A stretch of 64,000 bases of DNA, from contig NC_030853.1 of assembly GCF_000208745.1 (NCBI RefSeq), positions 19,383,748 to 19,447,747 of the forward strand, in the 5' to 3' direction. Under the pieces are notes generated by a model. That model was not told the DNA's origin and ran no database searches. It saw nothing but the letters and a program-made list of their open reading frames with translations. A program made the translations under genes and the position numbers. This stretch comes from Theobroma cacao (taxonomy: Eukaryota; Streptophyta; Magnoliopsida; Malvales; Malvaceae). Numbering within the stretch: the first letter of the stretch is position 1; each line of letters begins with the position of its first letter. Below are positions 24,120 through 35,230 of the stretch, in pieces.

Positions 24120-25077
24120 GAAAGCAGTTGATAAGGTTGATGATGGCTAAGAGGGTAATGAGAGGGAATGAAACATTTACCACACTGACCCGTCCATTGC
24201 TTAACCTAGTGCATCGCTTATGGCAACCTCCTTTGATGCTAAGCATGCCTTCATGCGGCTGTTTTCATTCATAGAGACCACGGAATCACGCATGACTGTG
24301 TGTATAGATGTGTTAGATGAGTGAACCTATGAATTTTGCAGCGCCAATGAGACTTGAAGGATGATTTGCATTCCCACTTTCCACCGCCACAGTGATCTCC
24401 ATGTATCATGCCATTACAGATTTTTTTTTTCTTGATTTACACATAATTCGGATGTTTGTTCATATTTTATTGTTCGGCTTTTGATTGATGTTATCAGTTG
24501 TAAATTAATGTGTTTTTTTCAATATTGTTTGGTTTAGGTTTCTCTGTAATGTTTATCTTGATGATCTCCATCATGTATTTCCTACATTAAATTTTTTGTT
24601 AATGTCTAAGTAGGTAGGGTATCTTGAATCTTTCAACACCATACATATATGTGACATTGGTTAATATCTTGAAGCCTTTAATGTAACATATATATCTGGT
24701 GTTTAAAGCTTCAAGATACGTTGAAGGGAAATATACATTGCAGAACATCGAAATTACACCCAATGTTAACCCAATATTGGAAATAAATTTTTTTATTTCT
24801 TAGTCATATTTTATCTTTTGTATATAGTTTACACACTTTACATGCTAGAGTCAATGATTATGTATATGCCAACAGCGTGACTTTTGGACTGTGTGACTAG
24901 TTGGTCGGGTATTGCGTGACATCTTGGTAAGGCAATGCGTACCTTGTCAATGCTTTCTGCATGACAAGTTTATATGGCATTGCGTGAATGGGGTGTAGTC
25001 ATTGTGTGACTTAGGCATTGCATGAATGATGTGTAGTAATCGTGTGGCTGGTTGATATGATATTGCATGGCTAGTTA
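24120..25077 (+). other. Decayed 3' part and spacer with GCGTGACT words
   Basis: Short broken frames follow the transposon-type gene to about 24420. From 24880 to 25077 the words TGCGTGAC and GCATGACA return about eight times. No other feature is seen. Confidence 0.4.
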
Positions 25078-25912
25078 GTAGGTGTCACGATCCAAGTTCC
25101 AGGCCATGACCCGCGCATGGGCCCAATGGACGTAGTCCACTAAGCCTAAGCAAGCCTATTAATCTGACATGTTTATCATTCTATTATAACTGCTAAGTCA
25201 TATTTCATAACTTAGAATCAAAATAATATTGAACATTGCCATCTCATACTGACATACCAAACAAGTGTATATACATTGTCTACAACATGTATCTTAATAA
25301 TTTACATTAGGTTCATCTATACACAACAAAAGAATACTCGACTTCCAACGGAGACACTCAGATGAATGTACAGCTACTGAATGCCGAGACACCTACCAAA
25401 AGATGGATACAAGTCTATGAGGACACCTCGTCCTAGTTACCAGCTACCTCTCGATCTGAAAACATGAAGTTTAAAAACAGTGAGTATAAACCCAGTGAGT
25501 GAACAAGAAGGGAACAAGCATACCATAAGGAATGTTTAACAAAATCATGATGCATTCTTTTTTCAAAACAATGCAATTTATTTAGTTCTAATTAAACCCC
25601 TCATGTAAACCCCACATGAGTAAATCACTTTATGAAAGAGTCTATGCTCAACAAAAGGATTTGGAGAGTGAAAACTTTAATTCATACGAATCAAGTCAAA
25701 TATACGACGGGTCCTCGCTGCAGTGACACTTGACCTAAATTCTTAACTATCCGAGGGTTTCTTAACTGGCCAAGGGTTTCTCACCAAACCTCCTCATTTA
25801 AACTTAGTTAGATAGTCCCCAAACATGTTGGAAGTCCATGCTCCACTATGGTGTTAAAGGGGCGAAAAATATGGCAAAAATCAGTAAGGTAGTCAAGCAG
25901 GACAGAAGGTTT

Positions 25913-26089
25913 CTCACTGCAGCGAGATTCTTTCTCATTGCAGCGAAATTTGATTGGACAAACAGAGAGTTCCTCGCTGCAGCGAGATGCTACAGTAACT
26001 ATCTCGCTGCAGCGAGATCCAAATCTGGTGAAAATCCTCACAATCCAAGAGTTTCTCGCTGCAGCAAGAATGAATTTCACTACAGCGAG
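25913..26089. repeat. Cluster of CTCGCTGCAGCGAG palindromes
   Basis: Exact 14-base palindromes lie at 25973-25986 and 26003-26016. One- to three-base variants lie at 25913-25926, 25934-25947, 26055-26068 and 26076-26089, with a partial copy at 25714-25727. The centre is a PstI-type CTGCAG. Spacing is irregular (about 20-50). Confidence 0.8.
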
Positions 26090-26309
26090 AACAGAGCAAC
26101 AAGAGAAAAGTTTTCCCTCACTCAACAAAAAGGCCATCTTGCTAAACCAACAAAATCAACATAAAACACATGCCAATTCCCAAAGTGCAATGTATTAAAT
26201 TTCACATATATGTCAATCATATATCACATTCATGAGCTTTCATTTCATAAGTCTAGATATGCATAATTGCATAGATAAACATCAATATCATCATAATCAC
26301 ACCAGACTC

Positions 26310-26430
26310 ATGTACATCCCCCCACATCGTGCACATAGTCGGCACCATCATGTGCATCCCCCCACGTTGTGCACAATCAGTGCCATCGTGTACATCCCCC
26401 CACATCGTGCACACGGGCATTATCGTCATC
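26310..26430. repeat. Short tandem repeat, about 40-bp period
   Basis: Three imperfect copies contain CATCCCCCCACATCGTGCAC, spaced about 40 bases, with a diverged fourth near 26465. They lie within the 2.6-kb solo LTR. Confidence 0.65.
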
Positions 26431-27730
26431 CATCTCTCACGTCACCAACATCACCCGTATATGCATTCCCCCTCATCATGCACACACACGGTTATAGTCA
26501 TCATACTCAATATCAATCATCATGCACACACACATATATATATATCATCTTAATGTCATAGTGCATGAATCCATAGCAATCACATATCACAATATAAAAC
26601 CATTTAGTAAAAGCTTGTTCCCAAGGCACTTGTTTTCATGAAAAACTTGATAATTCATTCAAATGTGAGGCAAATACATTATATTCCCCAAAACAAGTTT
26701 TGAAGGCAGTCCACTCACCGGTATATTGTTGAGCCTTTAGTTGACTCTCATTTCCCCTAATGATCCAATTGGAGTAATGGGGCTTCGTTAGAACCTACCA
26801 TCAAATTAACATTACCATAATGTCAATTCATACTTATAAACCCTAAAAAGCTATCTCTTAGCTAGCTTTCAATTGCCACTTTGAATGGCTATTTATGTTC
26901 ACTATCTTAATTACTATAAAATGAATGAACATCCTTAACAATAAAACAGCTCATAATTCCAATTACTAGCCATTTTCTACAGCTAAAAACCGAGCTTAGT
27001 TCATCACTCACCCTTAGGTTTCTTTGTAGTTGAATTCTCTTCTAATAGCTTCCAAACAAATGGGGTAATTCTTTTTTTCTCTCTCTAGAATGCCTAACTA
27101 GTGAGAGAAAGTATGGAAATAAGATTTATCAAGGGTTTTGAAGTGAGAGAGTGAAAGAATACAAGGGTTCTAGTCAAAAGGGCACAAAGGCATGAAAATT
27201 AAAGCTAGTGAGAGAAAATCATGCAAGCTTGAAGAAAACTCCAGGAATTGAAGAAACATGAGAGGGAAAAAGGAAGAAGAAGACAAGCTACTGAAAAATG
27301 GGAGAAGAAGCTGCTGAAAGCAAGGGATATTTATAGCCCAAGCTTATCTATTCCCTTGAAATTACGAAAATGCCTTTGACTAGTTAGTTTGTTCTCATGC
27401 AACCCTTTGTGCAATCGTTTTACTCTTTTAACACTGAGACCAAGTCCATAATGGTCTAGACATGTTCAGGTTTGCGAAACTTTTAAAAATTTTGACTTGT
27501 GTGCAAAATGATCATTTTACCCTTATTTTGAAAATTATTGTCATTTCTAGTTTTCTTCATATTTTCATCATTACACATCATTTATACAGTCTTATGCCTA
27601 TTTAGACCTTAAAATATAATAAAACTTTCTTCTAGGAGCTTATTAGAGAAAATGATGAAACTACCCCTGGACTGTGTTATTGTGTCTATGCCTAATTACA
27701 AGCCTATAAAGGTTAAGGTCTCACAGTAGG

Positions 27731-28062
27731 CCTCCCTTGATTCACTTGTTGCGTTACTTGTTCATTGAAGCAAGTGAAGGCAATTACAATGAACATCAAT
27801 AGTATTATGTGACTCACCTTCGATACGTGACTTGTCGAATAATAAAAACAATTAAAATGGTCAATATAAAACCATGATCCACAGATAATAACCATCATAA
27901 CATAATATCCAATAGAATACCTAAACCTTAAACCAAAAGTATTCGAAAACACATTAAAGTTGATCCACATATTACCATAAAAAACATACACCACAAATTG
28001 TTTAGCAAATAAATGACAGTATCCCTAACCCAATAAAAAAATTGTTCATCCCTAAACCCTAT
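27731..28062. other. Spacer between solo LTR and a transposon-type gene
   Basis: AT-rich DNA. A 93-codon minus-strand frame (27713-27994) is rich in hydrophobic and aromatic residues but overlaps the LTR edge and shows no family feature, so it is not called. Confidence 0.4.
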
Positions 28063-29391
28063 GTTAATCTTTCCCTACTCTACTTGACTCAATTAGAACC
28101 AATGACAACTGCCTTGCCTTTTTTGTGAGTTTCCTGGGGGACAAACTCTTCTCTGCTATTTCTTTCGACCCCACTTTTGTTGCTCGATCAATTGTATCTG
28201 TTCTTTGCACTAGAAAATTCTCAACATTTTGTAACTTCTCTTTTAATTTTTTCATTCGACCAGTATACTTAGTGAGTTTTCCATCAATCTTCATAAATAG
28301 ATTATACATCACATCATTTGAAATAGGATCTTGAATAACTCAACTCGAATGAGTGGAAGAAGTAACATGGTTAAGAAGAACTAGGCTACCTTCGATAGAG
28401 TTGAATGACTGATCAACAACAATCTCAAATCCCTTTTTTCTAGAGCCATTCAATTGAGAGAGTACGAGCCTTACTACTGGTCCAATCAGCTAGGTACTTA
28501 TTGCTCCAGATCCTTGTTTTCTTAACTAAAGCTAATATGATGTTTCCATATGGTAGATTCGTCTTATACCCTAAGGCAATTCCTTTCATTCTTTCAATCA
28601 TACATTGTGCAACATTCACACCCAACTGGCCTCCAATGGATTCCATCATCCACAAGTCCTCAATGCTAACATATCTTAAACAATTGATCCCTTCTCGTAG
28701 TGTGGAAGTTATAAAATTATGGAAAAGCTTAACTTTTGCATATTGCAAATGACGAGCAAAACATGTATTTGTGGGGAATTTTTTTGTTCTTCCTGTGACT
28801 ACTGCTCGCATGTGAGACGATTCATCAAATAGGGGAAGCGTGTCTTGTCCAACTTTGTACTCCATTTTCAAGAGCTTTCCAATCTCGATGGCAGTCACTT
28901 TAAACTTTATTCCTTCCAAAAACAAGTACAACCCAAACTTTACAAAATCAGTAAGATTTTCCAAGTCATCTTTACTCCAAGTAATGCTAGAGTAAAATTC
29001 CCTAACAAGGGTCAAGCTATAATCCCTATTTGGAAAAGTATTTAGACCCTTAAGTTTAGTCTTCTTAAATAACCTATTTATTTCATGTTCAAGGGTTATG
29101 GTTTCATTAAAGCTTTCCTAATCTACCACTTTTCCACATGATATAATGGCATTCTTTATTATCTTATGCCTATCAGCATGTGCTTTGAAACGATGATGGA
29201 AAGTTACCTTGTTCGATGGAAAAATTGATTGATGCGGCAAGCAACTCAAAAGCCAGTTTCCATTTCTTCTTGGATCGTAGAGTAAAGTAATCCTCATCAC
29301 GTCTATTTTCTTGGACATTGTCACTAACATTGCTAGTGCTAGAAGATACAACCATTGATTTCGATGTTGTTGGAGGCTTCGAGTTTCTCAA
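28063..29391 (-). pseudogene. Second putative plant transposon protein (Transposase_32-like), frameshifted
   Basis: Minus strand. The head (29391-29173) is Ser/Thr-rich then F-E-L-L-A-A-S-I-N-F; a frame change leads to the piece ending at 29118. The main frame (29015-28440, 191 codons) begins L-T-L-V-R-E-F-Y-S-S-I and continues with G-I-K-F-K-V-T-A-I-E-I-G-K-L, H-L-Q-Y-A-K, L-P-Y-G-N-I-I-L-A-L-V, the order of the same domain as in 23258-24119. After its stop a further frameshift leads into a Lys-rich, coiled-coil-like tail (28312-28064). At least three frame breaks make it a relic. Confidence 0.6.
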
Positions 29392-30890
29392 CTGAACTTA
29401 CACCTAGAGAGGGTTAAAAGATTTTCAATGAATTCTAGGTTAGGGTTTTTCTGTATTATGCATTTTAAATATGATGCGTTGTGATGTGTGATATGTTAAC
29501 TCGTTAGCCCAGGATTTGTGTGGGTGGCTTTCACGTCCTTTTCGTTTTTAATAATTTTTTCCCTTCCAAATTTTCCCTTATAATTTTAAACCAAATAACG
29601 ATCATAACTTGAGATTGTGCATCGTGTGACTAGATTTCATACGAATCACGTGACGCAGGCATTGAGTGATTCGTTTTCATTCGTTGCGTGAGTCATGCAA
29701 TAACTTAATATTATGCATGTTAGTGACAATTACTCCATATTAGGCACGTGACTTGTTCACATAGCATGACCCCATATTAGGCATTGCGTGACTAGTTCTT
29801 ATGTATAGTAATACTTCTTGAATACAATGACAGGTTTTGAAAGAATTTCGGATTGCTTGAAACCACGTCCTTAATTGCATTACGTGATTTAGACCGAATC
29901 TTGTTGGCTTCCAGCTATAATTGAAAAGCAAGACCAAAAGTAGATTGTACAGTTGAATTTTACACAACCAAGCCAAGTATCTTGCTAACAATATCGTTCC
30001 ATGTTTGAAGCTATAGTAAAAAGGGGTAAGGAAAGAAAATGAAGCAATATGATTTCCTTTTGGGGGGTATGCTATTTTAATTGATGGGTACGTAGAAAGG
30101 TACTCTTCGACCCATTAATTAGACTGAATACTTTAAATCTCTCTCTTACATTTAAGATGACAGAATTTCTAAATCAGGGAATCCATACTGTAAACGCCAG
30201 TACCTAGTCGAGTCATTCATCATTTCAATTTATTTTGATTTGTTAGCCAAGTTATCAGTAGGCTTTAATATATATTTGCAAACTTGGAAATAAATATTAC
30301 CCTGATGACTAAACTAAGCATGATAAAATGTATGTAAGCGATTAATTTGATCTCTTCAACCTCGATAATCATCATAATCAGGCTATGAAAAATGTATCTA
30401 CACTTTCTAAACTATGTGAACTGTTAAAGAAGCCATGAATATCAAAAGTTCACTTCCTTATTGATAGATTGATTTGGCTTGTCTTTCTTAAACCTAATTT
30501 CCACTATAATTTTTGCCCTATGAAATCTCTTATGATTTTATTTTATTAGCACAATGATAAACAAATTATAAACATGTACAACGCATTTGATGATCCCAAA
30601 ATATTATTTTGATAGGCGTACATCTTGATAGGGAAGTTGTCAGACGTCAGAGTATTATCTCTAGGCTGGGTCAAATTCCAAATGAAATAGTATTATTCAA
30701 TGCAAAACTTAAGGGCAGTGTGGATACAATAGACCACAATTGCTGAGGAGCCACTACCTTTGGCTACGACACCCATACGTTCTCAAAGTTTCTCATTCTC
30801 ATTTGATAGTTGTTTCGTGCATGCCCGGTTTATCTACAAATTGAACATGCCTTCAATCATCGTCATCTTCATCATCATTCAGCCACTAAC
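29392..30890. other. Spacer with GCGTGACT words (29620-29880) and no gene
   Basis: GCGTGACTAGTTC, CGTGTGACTAG and CACGTGACG words occur between 29610 and 29890. From 29990 to 30890 only AT-rich DNA and the decayed 3' end of the transposase gene are seen. Confidence 0.45.
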
Positions 30891-33759
30891 TAAGTAAACG
30901 ATGGTGCCGAATTTGTCAATGGACCTGCAAACAACATTAGGCAATTTTGTCTATTATGACTGTAGCTCTTGAATTATGAACATTTACGTCGTCGACTACT
31001 TTCATCAACTAATGGAATCCTTTTCCTCATAGGTCGTCCCACTGAACTCACCAAGTTGGTGGCAAAACAACAATTTGTTAAACATTGGGGGGGATGTCCC
31101 ACTTACTACAATGCCCAACCAGGTGAATGGGAACTGCATATCCCTCCACCCAAGACCAAGTCTTGTAATAGTTTAAGCAGAATTCAATGGTTGCACATTT
31201 ACACTTACTACTAAGACAATGAAATCACAGTTGGGGAACTATTTAAAATTTCAATTCATTACAAAGTAAATAAGAAAACATGTATATTCATACCTTATTG
31301 CCGCCATGGCATGCGTGCAAGGGAGTAAATAGATCTGAAACTCATCACATGAACACGTCTTGATGGACAGTTTGACGACTCTGTCCTTAGTCTGGGCTAC
31401 AACTTGAAACTCCACTCAATCGGTTGCTTGTGTAGAAAAGTGATATGCTTCATTGAACGGTGTGTTCAATAGATTAGTAGCCCAAAGGTTGAAGAGCATG
31501 ATCAAATTCAAGGACTCCTTCTGTCGGTCATGGAACTAGCGTTGGAACATACCTGCGATGCACTCAATCAAGACGGTTCTTGGCATTTTTCTTGCCTGCC
31601 TCAGACACGAGTTAATACACTCCACAATGTGAAATGTCATGAACTTGTAGTGCCTTACTAGTGACCGTGCACATGCCCATTTATTAGGGCATAATATCAT
31701 AAGGTGGTCGTAAGCAAGTTTGCAAAGCTATTTCAGTTGATTCATATGTCTGTTGAAATTGGCAAGCTTGTAACAACTGGCAACAAGCGTGAAAATCGTG
31801 ACAGCATCTTCGCGCTTGAACCTATTTTTAACATTTTTTCCCAAATGGTAATTGCATAAACTGTAGTGCTTGTCGTGGTACACTTTCTCAACTATATTCT
31901 TAATGCTAAGATGCTAATAAGAAATAAACATTGCATTTTTAGGATAACCAATAGCACGAAGCAATTGGGTAAAAAATCACGACCACGGCTCTTCATCCTT
32001 TACGTCGCTAATGCTAAATGCAACTGGATATGTTTGCTCATTTGTGTCTTTTCATACAACAATAAACAGAATACCCTTGAATTTATCTTTTAGATGTGTG
32101 GCATCAATAACAACTACAAGCCGCATTATAGCACTAAATCCCCGTAGACATGCATCCGTATCAACAGTTGTGATAGTACCGAGAATTTCACATTCCAACA
32201 TATGAAAATACGAGGGGAGGAGTTATAATGACTTCTCTGGGGGACCAAAAACAAGACTTTTTGCATACTCCTTCACTTGCCAAGCCTTACCATGCAGGTA
32301 TTGCAATCCCTACTTGCGATTCATCTCTTCCATTATTTTCTTTAGTCTAAATGGTGTTACATTATATCCTTGCAACCTGGGGGAGATAAGCTCTCCAATT
32401 AACCTCGCGCTCATGGTTTGGAACCCACCTTGTAAACCATCAATAGTATACATGTGTACCTTGTGGAACGTCCGAACTTGCCAATAATCTCTCTCAGGCA
32501 ACTTTGTTGCATGCAAAGCAAACTTGCATGCCTTGTCTTTACAGCCTACCTCAAAACAAGCATGAATATGACTTTTTAGCTCTAATCTCAAAATGCTCTT
32601 TTATTGCCAACATGCTCAAAGCTCATTTCAATTCAGCCTTCGATGGAAACACTTTGCCGCAATATAAGTGGTCATCGATTGATCTAGACTCCTCGATCGT
32701 AATTGTTTGGAAGGATATCATATCTACTCCCGGAATAATTCATTGACGAGATACCCTTACGTTTACCCTTTCTTGATAACTGTCATCTAGTGAACAAATC
32801 CCATTTTCACCAGCAATGAGGTTGTCGTAAATAAGGTCATCACACTCAACATATTCTAAAACAATAGTTATGGCATGGTCATCGCACTAAACCTCTTCTA
32901 ACATAACAGTTGTGGCATGTTCTGTACTACCATCTACATGATTGCAATCCAGAATGTCATTGTCCTTACCCTTGTCATCCTCTGAATAGTTATCATGTCC
33001 GCAGCGTAATCATCTTCATAGTTATTGTCCATCTCATTATTCCAATCAGCAATGTCATCCTCTTCACCATCATCGTCCATCTAATCAAATGCATCGTCAT
33101 TACTCACGACCATCACAGTGTCATTTGCGAATGGCAATGGACCCATTGCATTCGCAAGCGATGGTTGCATTTATTGCCAAGAACGAAGTATTTCGTTCGA
33201 TGCACATTTTGATCAGAATTGTGTAGACATCATTTGCAGACACCTCATGTGTGTACTTGGCTGTTCAAATTCATGTGCATACGTCAATGGTAATTACCAT
33301 TGTTATTTGTTAGCAAATGCATGGTGTAATATGTCTGAATCCTTATAATTCTACTGTAGGTGATTACTATGTTAGACACCATGTTCATGTGGTATAACAT
33401 TTGTATTTTATTCCTTAACTATCACAAACGCTAGAACTGCCCTCTCATCTCACAGAATACTTGCTACTTTCTTCATCGTCCCTGATAACTACGTGTGAAA
33501 CCCCTACTGCATGACTGAGCATTGCATGTAGCTCGATTTTATGATTCTGTGAGTTGACCTTAACAACCTTTTCAACTAGCTTCATTAGGTCCAAAAATGA
33601 CAAATCACTCTCAATACCCCTCATTCGTGTCTCACCACCCTTGTAAGGGTCATCGACCCAATAACTACCGTATGTAATCACAAGCTTCACATTTGGTAAC
33701 ATGTTGAACTTTAACAGAAAATAAGTGTCACAATCAACCAATTTATCAAAAAATGCCAC
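30891..33759 (-). pseudogene. MuDR-type (MULE) transposase, decayed
   Basis: Minus strand. The head (33759-33445) carries V-K-L-V-I-T-Y-G-S-Y-W-V-D-D then Y-K-G-G-E-T-R, the N-terminal PB1-like block of these transposases. Next (32591-32310) is the DNA-binding block with C-K-D-K-A-C-K-F and D-Y-W-Q-V-R-T-F-H-K-V-H. The catalytic domain begins with V-V-V-I-D-A-T-H-L-K (about 32090), followed by a stop. The second catalytic block reads S-Y-stop-H where S-D-x-H is expected (about 31905). A SWIM zinc finger C-S-C, then L-P-C-T-H-A lies at about 31290-31350. Several stops and the lost Asp rule out activity. Confidence 0.75.
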
Positions 33760-33769
33760 TCAATGTAGA

Positions 33770-34130
33770 AAAATCAGTCATGCAATGCCTAAGTCAAGCA
33801 ATAACATAGAGTCATTATCGTAATGTCTAATACAGATTCACGTAATGCCTAAAAACTAGTCAAGAAATACCTTAAAACAATAGATGCATTGCACAAGTCA
33901 CGTAACACCTAAAACCCAGTCTCGTAATACTTAATAATAAGTCACGCAATGCCTAATATCCACTCACATTATGCCAATTTAACCAGTCACACATTACCTT
34001 AAACCAGTCACACAATGGCCCTACTCACACAATACATAAAAATCAGTCACAGAATACATAATAACCAGTCACGCAATGCCTAATATCCATTCACACGATG
34101 CGTAATATCCATTCATGTAATGCCTATAAA
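33770..34130 (-). repeat. GCGTGACT-word block, minus orientation
   Basis: About a dozen degenerate copies of AGTCACGCAATGCCTAA, spaced about 20-35 bases. The words have the opposite orientation to those at 11.2-29.9 kb. Confidence 0.7.
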
Positions 34131-34347
34131 CAAAATAATATTCCAACTATTATTATCATACCTTTGCTTCTCTTATATAAATAGAAAATTAAGAAATTTG
34201 AGTAAGTAAATAAGTTATCAGCATAATAGAAATTAATGGTAGTTACTATTTATGAAAAATATGTAATAAATCAAGATTTTTATTCATATAGCTAAAACTA
34301 AGTAAATGATACATCATAATAACCATGTATTATGTGCCTTCCATGGT

Positions 34348-34593
34348 TCATTTCTTCTTAATCTCATCTACTATTTCATAAATTTCAGTTAGAATCTTTT
34401 TATTATGCAGAATTTCTATCTCTAAAACTTTTGTCCAAACCAGCACCTTGTTGATCAAAACACGCAAGTCCTTTTCCATGTTCTCAATGACCTTCATCAA
34501 TTTTCCCATATATGTTGCAACATATTTAGGGATGTCTTCCTTTTCAGAAGCAACACCCTTCTTGGTTTCACCTTTAAAATGTTTAGAAGCCAT
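34348..34593 (-). CDS. Small Lys/Glu-rich coiled-coil protein, unknown
   Basis: An 81-codon frame from an ATG at 34593 (upstream in-frame ATG at 34671). Composition is rich in K, E, I and V with heptad-like spacing in the second half (V-I-E-N-M-E-K-D-L-R-V-L-I-N-K). It lies between two GCGTGACT-word blocks inside the TE block, so it may be a passenger frame of the transposon or chance. No family is recognised. Confidence 0.25.
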   Translation of the reverse strand: MASKHFKGETKKGVASEKEDIPKYVATYMGKLMKVIENMEKDLRVLINKVLVWTKVLEIEILHNKKILTEIYEIVDEIKKK

Positions 34594-34929
34594 GAGATTT
34601 TTGAGATTTGGTGACTTTCTCTCAAATGATTTTGATTGAAATGGGCAATGGTTTCCTCTATTTATAGGCATGAATGTTGACTCTTAAAATGGTGATCAAG
34701 TTTTAAGCTTGTTTCCTGATGAATATGGTTAATCCGTAAATCGATGCAATAAGTGCTTTAAAGAGAATTTTAGAATTCTGTGTCAATTGAATTTGGATGG
34801 TTTTCTACACAGACATAAGTGGAATTAAGGGGGCTGAATTGGTTATTATGCATTCCTAATTCTTTTCTAATTTTACAAAATTGGTTATTAAAAGGGCTGA
34901 ATTAGTAGATATTCAGTTTCAGCAGCAAG

Positions 34930-35230
34930 TAGATAAAGAGCACAATAACTAAAAACCAGTCACACAACACCTACAAACTAGTCAAGTAATTCCTAAAACC
35001 TCATCAAACAATGCACAAGTCATGCAATTCCTAAAATCTAGTCTCCCAATGCCTCGTATCTAGTCCCACATTGTCTAATATTTAGTCACGTAATGCCAAA
35101 TAAATAGGTTACACAATTCCTAATAATCAGTCATGCAATGCTTAAGTGACGTAATACATAACAACCAGTCATGCAATGCCTAATATCCAGTGACGTAATG
35201 CCTAAAAAAAATTCACAAATTGCCTAATAA
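34930..35230 (-). repeat. Second GCGTGACT-word block, minus orientation
   Basis: Eight to ten degenerate copies of CCAGTCATGCAATGCCTAA. With the block at 33770-34130 it brackets the small frame at 34348-34593. Confidence 0.65.

Larger units (their letters stand above)
25083..27725 (+). mobile_element. Solo LTR of 2.6 kb (TGTCACGATCC start), TSD GTAGG
   Basis: It starts TGTCACGATCC and ends AAGGTCTCACA. GTAGG lies directly before (25078-25082) and after (27726-27730). It has no gag or pol and no second LTR. Inside are a cluster of CTCGCTGCAGCGAG palindromes (25714-26089), a short tandem CA/C-rich repeat (26310-26430) and a predicted leader region near 27000-27340. Frames across the C-rich repeat are His-rich but follow from the repeat. 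Confidence 0.85.

Noticed and set aside
26232..26561. His-rich 109-codon frame
   Set aside because: It follows from the CA/C-rich tandem repeat in the solo LTR; the alternative frame is also His-rich.
30969..31214. 81-codon plus-strand frame
   Set aside because: It is antisense to the decayed C-terminal end of the MuDR-type transposase.
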